Made by a program: the position numbers and the translations under genes. Below are positions 1 through 5,737 of a stretch of 8,113 nt of DNA, piece by piece. The notes under the pieces were generated by a model that saw nothing but the letters and a program-made list of their open reading frames with translations, searched no databases and was not told the DNA's origin. Source of the stretch: an uncultured Synergistaceae bacterium. Lineage in GTDB: Bacteria; Synergistota; Synergistia; Synergistales; Aminobacteriaceae. The stretch's first letter is position 1; every line of letters starts with the position of its first letter. The stretch is from assembly GCA_937870605.1 (NCBI GenBank), contig CALMZW010000062.1, forward strand, positions 1 to 8,113, given 5' to 3'.

Positions 1-86
1 CCGCCGTCTTTCGTTGTGATCAGAATGACCGTCCCCGGCTCTAACAGTAAGAACGCCCGTTGAAGCGGCAGCTCCGTAAAGCTCAT
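1..86 (-). CDS. Flavin reductase-like protein, N-terminal fragment (runs off left edge)
   Basis: An ATG at 84-86 on the minus strand opens a frame that stays open to base 1, giving 28 codons. The peptide begins MSFTELPLQRAFLLLEPG and continues with a hydrophobic strand ending in TTKDG. The LLEPGxVxLxTTxDGG pattern is what I recall from the start of flavin reductase-like, FMN-binding split-barrel proteins, which bind FMN and often serve as NAD(P)H:flavin reductases or related oxidoreductases. An AAAGGGG ribosome binding site lies at 98-104, 11 bases before the start. The gene begins 31 bases after the acetyltransferase stop, so the two are probably co-transcribed. Two TTA leucine codons in 28 are unlike the GC-rich genes to the right. 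The family call rests on a short N-terminus only; the FMN-binding residues lie outside the window. Confidence 0.6.
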   Translation of the reverse strand, partial: MSFTELPLQRAFLLLEPGTVILITTKDG

Positions 87-117
87 GTTTTTCCGCACCC
101 CTTTCGCGGCAGGCTTT

Positions 118-735
118 TCACCCATCGTAGGGTCGTGACGGGAGATCAGCCCTGTCCGCAACGTCGGATATCTGTTCCCAGAAGATCCCCTGAACAACAA
201 GCGTCGTGCCGAACGCTTCGAACTGTTTCGTTTCTTCCATGACCCCTCCCATGCTTTGGTAAAACCGTAACGCGCTTTTGTTTCCCCGCAAAACCCAAAG
301 CGAAAGGGCTGTCATTCCATTTGATCCCAGTAATTCCGCAGCATGGCACAAAAGCGCCTTTCCCAGTCCCAGCCGTTGATACGCCGGGAGGACGTACATC
401 GAGTAAATCTCTCCGAACGAGCCTCGTTCCTCCCGTTCTCTTCGTTCCGGCCCTCCGATGCAGAATCCGGCCGGACACATTCCCATTTCGCATACGAGTA
501 CGAATGTCCCTTCGTGGAGTCCGGAAAGAATTTCGGTTACGAAGACTTCGATTTTTTCCGACGTGATATTCGCAAGGATATCGTCCGGAATCAGATCACG
601 ATAGGCGTCGCGCCACGTCGTAACCTGTATGTGGCCGATCGCCGCCACATCCGTCGCGCTCGCATGACGGAGCGAGACGCGATTCTTTCCGAAACCCAAG
701 AGTTGATCTTGCCGATTGTGATCAGCATGAGCCAT
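118..735 (-). CDS. GNAT-family N-acetyltransferase
   Basis: A 205-residue GCN5-related acetyltransferase, which would transfer an acetyl group from acetyl-CoA to an unidentified amine. After about 19 extra residues the fold opens with VSLRHASATDVAAI, followed by the WRDAYRDLIPDD segment common in this family. Motif A, the acetyl-CoA pyrophosphate loop, is YVLPAYQRLGLGKALL (about 114-129), with the Q/RxxGxG signature at Q120-G125. Motif B is LWVLRGNKSALRFYQSMGG (about 146-164), with the usual N..A..FY...G residues. The ATG at 733-735 is chosen because AAGGAGAG lies 7 bases upstream, so the N-terminal extension is probably real. The substrate cannot be told. The gene sits upstream of the flavin-reductase-like fragment in a likely two-gene unit and looks lower in GC than the ECF operon, which could mean separate acquisition. 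Confidence 0.88.
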   Translation of the reverse strand: MAHADHNRQDQLLGFGKNRVSLRHASATDVAAIGHIQVTTWRDAYRDLIPDDILANITSEKIEVFVTEILSGLHEGTFVLVCEMGMCPAGFCIGGPERREREERGSFGEIYSMYVLPAYQRLGLGKALLCHAAELLGSNGMTALSLWVLRGNKSALRFYQSMGGVMEETKQFEAFGTTLVVQGIFWEQISDVADRADLPSRPYDG

Positions 736-985
736 GCCGTTCTCTCCTTTCGGGGCTCACAGAAACGGTTCACCGGATATCCCGTTCCGACTTCGTCGTC
801 ACCCGCGTCCCCGGCGAAGAAAGCGAAGCTCTCCCTCCGACATCGGTTTCTTTCGAAATCCTCCGCGTGGGGGTTCGCGACGTTTACACCTCTGGTCTTC
901 TTTTAAGGATACTCCGTGAAGCGGGAACAACGCTACGATTTCTTTCACCCGCCGCACGGCGTCAGTCGGACGAAAGCGACCGGCG
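736..985. other. Intergenic gap between ECF operon and acetyltransferase
   Basis: About 250 bases lie between the stop of the fused ECF gene and the start of the acetyltransferase, both on the minus strand. Short open frames cross it on both strands, but none has a ribosome binding site with a recognisable product. I see no hairpin followed by a T run that would end the ECF transcript, and no confident -35/-10 pair for the acetyltransferase. The only clear signal is that gene's ribosome binding site (AAGGAGAG on the minus strand) just before its ATG. Confidence 0.6.
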
Positions 986-3160
986 TCACTCCGCAAGTGT
1001 CGCAGAGCAATGAAGCGCCTTCTCCGGTGCCTCGTCGGCCCGGATCTCCCCGTCGTCGAGCAGCCAGACCCTGGGAAAGCCGCGCGAGACGAAATCGAAG
1101 TCGTGCGAGACGGCCAGCACCGCGCCGGGGCGCTCGGCGAGCCACGCCTCGAACAGCTCCTGGCGGCGCGCGTCGAAATCCCTGGTCGGCTCGTCGAGCA
1201 GAAGCAGCTCGGGCTCCGCGACCGACAGAGATGCCACGGCCGTCATGCGCCGCTCGGCCGCGTTCAGGTCGAGCGGGTGCTTCTTCTCCTTTCCGGCAAG
1301 GCCCGTTGCTTCGAGGGCCTTGTGCAGCCGCTCCATCTTCTCCTCTCCGGAGAGGGGGGCGTTCCGCAGCGAAAAAAGCACCTCGGCCTCGACGGTCGAA
1401 TGGAAGATCTGCCGCTCCGCGTCCTGAAACAGAAAACCGATCTTTCCCGCCCGTTCCTTCGGATTCATGGACGTTACGGAACGGCCGTTCAGAAGGACCG
1501 CACCGCTTTCGGGGGGCAGCAGCCCGGCGCACAGCCGCATCAGCGTGGATTTTCCCGCACCGTTGGGGCCGACCAGCGCGACGCGCTCGCCCCGGGCCAG
1601 CTCCTTCCCGAGCGAACGGAACAGAGGGTGATCCTGCCCCTTCCACCGGAAACTCACGCCGTCGATCCGCAGCAGCGCCCCCTCCGCAGGCCCGGCGATC
1701 CGGGGCGCCGGACTTCGGCCCGGATCGCTGCTCGTCCGCCGAGATTCCGGAGGCGTTCCCGGAAGCAGCCGTCCGTCCGAAAGATGCCCCGAAGCGCCGC
1801 ACCACGGGGCGAAGGGCTCGCGCTTTTTCTCGAGGAAGACGACCGCCGAGCGCCGCGCCTCCGACCATACCGCGAGCTTTCCGGCAAGGACCGGAACATC
1901 CGACGGGTGGACCCGCGTGAAGGCTTCGTCCAGAACGAGCAGTCCCGGCTCCATCGCGAGCGCCGACGCAAGCGCCAGCTTCTGCGCCTCGCCTCCGGAA
2001 AGACGGGCGGGATCGCGGTCTTTCAGATGGGAGATTCCCGCGGCCGCGAGCGCGCCGTCGACCCGTCCGCGGATCTCGTCGGGCGGCAGCGCGAGGTTCT
2101 CCGGCCCGAACGCGACCTCGTCGTAGACGGTGAAGGCGCACCCCGACAGCGAGAGCTGCGGGTTCTGCTGGACGAACTGGACGTCCGGCGACCACGCGAG
2201 CGTGTTTCTCGACGCGACGGGTTCCTCCAGCACCAGCGCGTTTCCGGTCACCGTTCCGCTGCGGTGCTCGGGAACGCCGCCCGACAGGAGCGACGCGAGC
2301 GTGGATTTTCCGCTCCCGCTGTCCCCGGTGACGAGAAGGCGCTCGCCGGAAGAGAGCCGAAGCTCCGGAACCTCGAGCAGCGCCTCGGTCGCCGCCGGGG
2401 GGATGAAGCGGACGCCTTCGAGCCGGATCGCCGTTTCCGCGAGCCGCGGCTTTCCGGCGAGCTGCGGTTGTTCCGCGAGCTGCGCTTCTTCGGCGAGCGC
2501 CGTCTTTTCGGGTGTTCCGCGCGGCGCGACGGCGGCATTTTTCAGCGACGTGCGCCGCCGGAAGAGGCCGAACGCCTTCATGTCCAGCGCGGCGACCCGC
2601 GTGGGAAGATCGTTCAAAAGCCCCAGGACGAGCGGAAACAGCAGCGCCGTCAGCGCCGACGCCCGTTCCGCGAACGATCCGAACACGGGAACGCCGCGCG
2701 CGAGCTGCGCCTCGCGGATCTGCTCCAGCCGCGCCCGGATCTGCTCCCCGAGAAGCAGCGGACTCGCCAGCAGAAAGCCGATGCCGGCGGGCAGCGAACT
2801 TGCGAACAGGGACGTGATCAGGACGGGCGGAGGGACGTATTCGAGCCAGAGCTGGCCCGAGGAGACGACGGAGAGGATCCGGAGCCACAGCCCGGCGGCC
2901 CACCGGACGCGCTCCGGCGACGGAGCGGCCGGAGACCCCATCAGGAAACCGACGACGCCGCCGTGCACCAGGCCGAAGCCGAGCGCCAGGGGAATCATGA
3001 AGATCGCCACGGCCCTGAGCCTGCGCCGCGATCGGCGCCAAAGGCCCAGGGCGGACAGGGCCACCCCCGCCATGACGGCGACAAAGGGAAAGGCCGGGAG
3101 CGCCATGGAGCCCCCGACCCAGACCATCCACGCGACGAAGGCCCGCAGCGGCCCGGCCAT
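986..3160 (-). CDS. ECF transporter EcfT-EcfA-EcfA fusion (coupling protein plus two ATPases)
   Basis: A 724-residue protein that joins three normally separate ECF subunits. Residues 1-205 form the EcfT-like membrane part, with hydrophobic helices and the coupling sequences QLARG (about 152-156) and ALDMKAFG (about 191-198). The second resembles the SRAFG/ARG motif, with lysine where arginine is usual. A repeat-bearing linker (about 206-243) leads to ATPase 1, with Walker A GDSGSGKST (279-287), Q-loop QQNP, signature LSGGE (387-391) and Walker B LLVLDE. ATPase 2 has Walker A GPNGAGKST (531-539), FQD Q-loop, Walker B LLLLDEPT and switch histidine in VSHD (H686). ATPase 1 has VFLEKK where the switch histidine belongs, and ATPase 2 has LNAAE in place of LSGGE. 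It powers uptake through the S protein encoded just upstream. The ATG at 3158-3160 is chosen with a GGAACGGGACGGG purine stretch before it. A GTG at 3179-3181 is possible but lacks a ribosome binding site. The S gene ends 26 bases upstream. Confidence 0.9.
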   Translation of the reverse strand: MAGPLRAFVAWMVWVGGSMALPAFPFVAVMAGVALSALGLWRRSRRRLRAVAIFMIPLALGFGLVHGGVVGFLMGSPAAPSPERVRWAAGLWLRILSVVSSGQLWLEYVPPPVLITSLFASSLPAGIGFLLASPLLLGEQIRARLEQIREAQLARGVPVFGSFAERASALTALLFPLVLGLLNDLPTRVAALDMKAFGLFRRRTSLKNAAVAPRGTPEKTALAEEAQLAEQPQLAGKPRLAETAIRLEGVRFIPPAATEALLEVPELRLSSGERLLVTGDSGSGKSTLASLLSGGVPEHRSGTVTGNALVLEEPVASRNTLAWSPDVQFVQQNPQLSLSGCAFTVYDEVAFGPENLALPPDEIRGRVDGALAAAGISHLKDRDPARLSGGEAQKLALASALAMEPGLLVLDEAFTRVHPSDVPVLAGKLAVWSEARRSAVVFLEKKREPFAPWCGASGHLSDGRLLPGTPPESRRTSSDPGRSPAPRIAGPAEGALLRIDGVSFRWKGQDHPLFRSLGKELARGERVALVGPNGAGKSTLMRLCAGLLPPESGAVLLNGRSVTSMNPKERAGKIGFLFQDAERQIFHSTVEAEVLFSLRNAPLSGEEKMERLHKALEATGLAGKEKKHPLDLNAAERRMTAVASLSVAEPELLLLDEPTRDFDARRQELFEAWLAERPGAVLAVSHDFDFVSRGFPRVWLLDDGEIRADEAPEKALHCSATLAE
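2441..2512. repeat. Four imperfect 18-bp tandem repeats in the EcfT-ATPase linker
   Basis: Four consecutive 18-base units start at 2441, 2459, 2477 and 2495. The first three begin GAGCYGCG, and all four contain a TTCCGG/TTCGG-like end. On the minus strand they encode the hexapeptides PEKTAL, AEEAQL, AEQPQL and AGKPRL, at about residues 217-240 of the fused ECF protein, followed by a partial unit AETAI. They lie exactly between the membrane part and the first ATPase, so this linker appears to have grown by in-frame duplication. The copies have diverged, so the duplication is not recent. Confidence 0.75.
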
Positions 3161-3186
3161 GAACCGCCCGTCCCGTTCCACGGGTA

Positions 3187-3750
3187 TTACGCCGCGCCGC
3201 CCGTTCCGGGGAAGAGGCTTCGGATCCGTTCGGGAAGCTGTTTCACGACGGCCCACGCGATCACCGCGCTCACGACCTTGTCGATAAGGTTCGTTCCCAT
3301 GACGGTCCACGCCACGGACTGCAACAGCTTCTTCCCGACGGCGTTCAGGTAGGCCACCACGAAGTCGGCTCCCGACCCCGTCACGCCTCCGAAGAGGTAC
3401 GTGCGGATCGGCGTCGCGACGAGCGTCACGAAAACCGTGATCAGAACGCCCGCGACGATCGCGCCCGCGAGGCTGCGGAACATCCCTTTCCGCGCGCACA
3501 GGCCGGCTACGAGGCCGATGACCATTGCGACGGGCGCGAAGGCCGCCGCGACGGGACCGGAAATCAGGCCCCACAGCAGGTTGGTGACGAGTCCCGTGAG
3601 CATGCCGATCCACGGCCCGAGGAGGATGGCCGCGAGGATGGTTCCGATGGAATCGAGGAAGATGGGCAGCTTGAGGGTCGAGGCGATCTGCCCCAGACCG
3701 ATGTTCAGCGCGATGCACAGCGCGACGACGACCAGCGTCTTGTTCTTCAT
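3187..3750 (-). CDS. ECF transporter substrate-binding (S) protein
   Basis: A 187-residue, very hydrophobic protein with about six predicted membrane segments and no signal peptide beyond its first helix, the size and layout of ECF S components. These capture a vitamin or other micronutrient at the outer face and hand it to the EcfT/EcfA module. Recognisable family sequence includes KLPIFLDSIGTILAAILLGP (about 27-46) and, near the C-terminus, GTNLIDKVVSAVIAWAVVKQLP (about 152-173). The ATG at 3748-3750 is chosen because AAGGAGAG lies 10 bases upstream; the frame also extends upstream, but only as antisense of the PPC gene. It starts 19 bases after the PPC stop and is followed 26 bases later by the EcfT-A-A fusion, so all three are one operon. 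The substrate is not identifiable: I see no biosynthetic neighbour and no riboswitch class I recognise. Confidence 0.87.
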   Translation of the reverse strand: MKNKTLVVVALCIALNIGLGQIASTLKLPIFLDSIGTILAAILLGPWIGMLTGLVTNLLWGLISGPVAAAFAPVAMVIGLVAGLCARKGMFRSLAGAIVAGVLITVFVTLVATPIRTYLFGGVTGSGADFVVAYLNAVGKKLLQSVAWTVMGTNLIDKVVSAVIAWAVVKQLPERIRSLFPGTGGAA

Positions 3751-3769
3751 GGTTGTTTTCTCTCCTTTT

Positions 3770-4204
3770 CTATTTTCGGCGGGGATGAACCGCCAGTTCC
3801 TGATATGTCGAAACGGGGCAGTATTCCCGCGCGAATTCGAGGTCTTCCAGTTCGCCCAGGACCAGCTCCAGGGTTGTGCGCACAATGCATCCCTCCATGA
3901 CGTGCCCTCCGACGACACGACCGGAAGGATCCGAAATTGCGGCATGAATATGTTCCCCCTCCGCGTCCACGGTTCCGATGAGGGAGACCACCTCGAAACA
4001 TCCGTCGAGGCGCGTCCCGTCGGGCTCCCCCGCAAAGCGGAGGCGCGCCGTCGACAGGCTGCCGACGGCCCCGGCGATATACCCCGCCCGAATTCCGGCG
4101 GAAGCGACGACGTTCCGGAGCGACAGGACGACATCATCTCCGGGAAGAAAACGGAAGGCGAAAAAGCGCGCGCGGGACGTCCCGACGCCATTGGAATTGC
4201 TCAT
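3770..4204 (-). CDS. PPC (DUF296) domain protein
   Basis: A 144-residue single-domain protein of the PPC/DUF296 family, known as trimers. In plants the domain occurs in AT-hook proteins; the role of the free-standing bacterial forms is not settled. Family hallmarks are FAFRFLPGDDVVLSLRN near the N-terminus, AGYIAGAVGSLSTARLR (about 40-56), FEVVSLIGTVDAEGEHIHAAISD (about 70-92) and GRVVGGHVMEGC (about 95-106). The histidines H85, H87 and H101 are the conserved set, probably metal-binding in some members. The C-terminus has EFAREY...TYQELAV as usual. The ATG at 4202-4204 is chosen because AGGAGGA lies about 10 bases upstream; an upstream in-frame ATG falls inside the leader terminator and would add an unrelated peptide. 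It is the first gene of the ECF operon, so a role in sensing or using the transported ligand is possible but inferred. Confidence 0.88.
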   Translation of the reverse strand: MSNSNGVGTSRARFFAFRFLPGDDVVLSLRNVVASAGIRAGYIAGAVGSLSTARLRFAGEPDGTRLDGCFEVVSLIGTVDAEGEHIHAAISDPSGRVVGGHVMEGCIVRTTLELVLGELEDLEFAREYCPVSTYQELAVHPRRK

Positions 4205-4230
4205 TGCAGTGGATTCCTCCTGTATGGCGC

Positions 4231-4261
4231 GCGGTTTCGCCTCCGGAAGAGGAGAAGCCGC
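4231..4261 (-). promoter_or_regulatory. Hairpin just upstream of the PPC ribosome binding site
   Basis: On the minus-strand transcript this stretch folds as GCGG...CTCC, a short loop around TTCC, then GGAG...CCGC, with a mismatch in the outer stem. It ends about ten bases before the AGGAGGA of the PPC gene. It might influence ribosome access, or simply be leader structure. No T run follows, so it is not an intrinsic terminator. Confidence 0.4.
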
Positions 4262-4364
4262 GGCGTGCCGTTCTGCTGTACGAAGCGTTGCGGAGACCGT
4301 GGGGGAAAAATGCGGGGGAATCCGGCCGGAACGGAACGTCCGACCGCGAACGATATTCCCTGCG

Positions 4365-4410
4365 AAAAAAACGGCCCGCCCCCGGCAACGCATCCCGGGA
4401 GTCGGGCCGT
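4365..4410 (-). terminator. Intrinsic terminator in the leader of the PPC-ECF operon
   Basis: On the minus strand, ACGGCCCG (4410-4403) pairs perfectly with CGGGCCGT (4378-4371). CCCGG can pair with CCGGG further in, and the stem is followed at once by seven T residues (4371-4365). This is a textbook Rho-independent terminator for minus-strand transcription. It lies 160 bases before the PPC start codon, and no minus-strand gene lies upstream, because the next gene is divergent. It therefore most likely acts as a conditional terminator in the operon's own leader. Confidence 0.82.
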
Positions 4411-4577
4411 CATGGAATCCGCCCGGGTTGGGCGGACCATACGTCCGGAATCAGGGGAAAAGCTGCCGGCGCAACGTCAAAAAGGGAGTCGGGAATGCAT
4501 TCCATGCACACGCGGCGAAACCGGATCATGTCATGCCGAAACGCATTCTTCCCTTCCCCCTTTCGTCGTGCGGATGT
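4411..4577 (-). promoter_or_regulatory. Candidate riboswitch or attenuator leader of the PPC-ECF operon
   Basis: This is the transcribed leader between the predicted start site and the terminator. CATGGAAT (4506-4499) can pair with ATTCCATG (4418-4411), an 8-bp helix closing a domain of about 96 nt. Its 3' strand directly abuts the terminator stem. Inside it, CCGCCC and GGGCGG flank an AACCC loop (about 4435-4418), and CGGAC/GTCCG can form an overlapping alternative. CCCGACTCCC occurs twice, at 4493-4484 and in the terminator's 5' arm at 4406-4397. I compared it by eye with the TPP, FMN, cobalamin, THF, preQ1 and c-di-GMP aptamers and recognise none. The function as a ligand-sensing leader is inferred from the architecture and from the transporter downstream. 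Confidence 0.5.
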
Positions 4578-4583
4578 ATCCGG

Positions 4584-4592
4584 ATTATAGCA
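4584..4592 (-). promoter_or_regulatory. Extended -10 promoter of the PPC-ECF operon
   Basis: The minus strand reads TGCTATAAT (4592-4584), a perfect TATAAT -10 box with the extended TGn element. The -35 region at 17-bp spacing (TATCCT, 4612-4607) is poor, as is common for extended -10 promoters. The predicted start of transcription is near 4577, giving a leader of about 370 nt before the PPC start codon. Confidence 0.55.
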
Positions 4593-4635
4593 ACGGAAGA
4601 GCGCAAAGGATAGGAACGCCGGTGCGAATGTGCAC

Positions 4636-4641
4636 TATACT
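4636..4641 (+). promoter_or_regulatory. Possible -10 box for the radical SAM gene
   Basis: TATACT lies 50 bases before the radical SAM start codon on the plus strand. The sequence 17 bases upstream (GGAACG) is a weak -35. It lies back to back with the ECF operon promoter, about 45 bases away, so the two divergent promoters could share regulation. Confidence 0.38.
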
Positions 4642-4691
4642 CTTCTCGAACGCGCGAACCGCGAAGAATTCGGAAGGGAGCTGTTTCGGGG

Positions 4692-5525
4692 ATGAATCGG
4701 GACGCAACCGCCCGTGACGGAACCGCCCATGTCGCCCCCCGGGAAACGCTCTGCAAGTCCGCCCTGAACACGACGGGCATCCCGGGCTACGACTACTGCA
4801 TGAATCCCTACACGGGCTGCACGCACGCGTGCCTCTACTGCTACGCGTCGTTCATGTGCCGCTTCACGGACCACAGCGAACCCTGGGGCGAATTCCTCGA
4901 CGTGAAGACCAACTTCCCGGAAGTCCTCGCCAAACAGCTCGGCGGCCGAAGAAAGCATCCGGAGGGGCGCGTCCTGATCGGCACGGTGACGGACGCCTAC
5001 CAGCCCGCAGAGGCCCGCTTCCGCCTCACGGCTGCAAGCCTCGAACTCCTCGCGGAGTATCAGCTCCTCGACGTTAACATTCTGACCAAGTCGGACCTCG
5101 TTCGGCGGGACGCCGGCATCCTGCGCCGGCTTCCCAAGTGCGAGGTCGGCTTCACGATCACGACGATGGACCGGAGCGTCTCCGACGTCCTCGAACCCGG
5201 CGCGACCCCGCCGGAGAATCGTCTCGCCGCAGCCGCGGAATTGCTCGGCTCGGGCGTCTCCGTGTGGGTCTTCATCGCGCCGCTGCTGCCCGGGCTGACG
5301 GATACGGAAGCGTCCCTTGCGGCGCTCTACCGTTCCCTTCGCGGGACCGGGATCAGGGACATCAGGATCGACCGCCTCAATCCGTATCCCGGCGTCGTCC
5401 GACGGCTGAAGGACGTCTATCGGCGATGCTTCCCCAAGGCGGCGGCCGATCTCGAAGCCTGTCTGCGCGACCGGGAAAGCTACCGGCGCGACGTTGCGGA
5501 CCGTCTGCGCCGGATCGGCGCGTGA
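4692..5525 (+). CDS. Radical SAM protein, SPL/COG1533 family
   Basis: A 277-residue radical SAM enzyme. The CxxxCxxC cluster motif is CTHACLYC (C43, C47, C50), preceded by MNPYTGC and followed by YAS, typical of the SplB-like COG1533 group; it would hold a [4Fe-4S] cluster that splits S-adenosylmethionine. Further family blocks are GTVTDAYQPAEARFRLT (about 97-113), NILTKSDLVRRD, VGFTITTMD and LEPGATPPENRL, followed by VFIAPLLPGLTD, where the barrel strands continue. It is shorter than true spore photoproduct lyase and shows no sporulation neighbours, so DNA photoproduct repair should not be assumed; most members of this branch have no assigned reaction. The ATG at 4692 follows AAGGGAG at 4674-4680, about 11 bases away. 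It is divergent from the ECF operon and stands 212 bases before the c-di-GMP gene on the same strand. Confidence 0.88.
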   Translation: MNRDATARDGTAHVAPRETLCKSALNTTGIPGYDYCMNPYTGCTHACLYCYASFMCRFTDHSEPWGEFLDVKTNFPEVLAKQLGGRRKHPEGRVLIGTVTDAYQPAEARFRLTAASLELLAEYQLLDVNILTKSDLVRRDAGILRRLPKCEVGFTITTMDRSVSDVLEPGATPPENRLAAAAELLGSGVSVWVFIAPLLPGLTDTEASLAALYRSLRGTGIRDIRIDRLNPYPGVVRRLKDVYRRCFPKAAADLEACLRDRESYRRDVADRLRRIGA

Positions 5526-5737
5526 GGGGCAGGCCGCCTCGCTCCGCTCACTCCGACCAGACCCCGAAAAACCGAAGGTGTTACGGCATTGCAATAGTCC
5601 CGCAAGGAAACGGCATCGAACGCGACCTACAATACATCCGACGACACCAAAATGTCGTTTCGCCGGAACGTTCCGGCGCGAAGCGCACGGCTCTTCGTGC
5701 GCACGGGAGTTCTTGCATTGGGGGGATCGCATTGCAG
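5526..5737 (+). promoter_or_regulatory. Intergenic leader with three consecutive hairpins before the c-di-GMP gene
   Basis: No gene is seen here. A TACAAT box (5628-5633) is a weak -10 candidate without a good -35. Directly downstream come three perfect inverted repeats: ACGACA/TGTCGT around CCAAAA (5641-5658), the 18-bp palindrome CGCCGGAACGTTCCGGCG (5661-5678), and GCGCACG/CGTGCGC around GCTCTT (5683-5702). None is followed by a T run, so they are poor terminator candidates for the radical SAM gene. They could be operator sites or a structured 5' leader. A G run (5720-5725) then serves as the ribosome binding site for the next gene. I do not recognise a c-di-GMP riboswitch core. Confidence 0.4.

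Noticed and set aside
799..996. A 65-codon minus-strand frame in the gap after the ECF fusion
   Set aside because: The product is Arg-rich with no recognisable domain, it overlaps the end of the ECF gene, and no ribosome binding site is convincing.
945..3131. A 728-codon minus-strand open frame overlapping the fused ECF gene
   Set aside because: It is an alternative frame of the GC-rich EcfT-A-A gene; its product is Arg/Ala/Gly-rich with no domain, while the other frame carries every ABC motif.
1010..3352. A 780-codon plus-strand open frame opposite the ECF operon
   Set aside because: Antisense of a GC-rich coding region, with a low-complexity Arg-rich product, no domain and no ribosome binding site.
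4411..4577. TPP, FMN, cobalamin, THF, preQ1 or c-di-GMP riboswitch
   Set aside because: I compared the leader by eye with the conserved cores I know and found no match; a covariance search was not possible.
3401..4717. A 438-codon plus-strand frame over the S and PPC genes and their leader
   Set aside because: It is antisense to two well-supported genes and crosses the terminator and promoter; no domain is recognised.
5661..5702. Intrinsic terminator for the radical SAM gene
   Set aside because: The hairpins are strong but none is followed by a T run on the plus strand.
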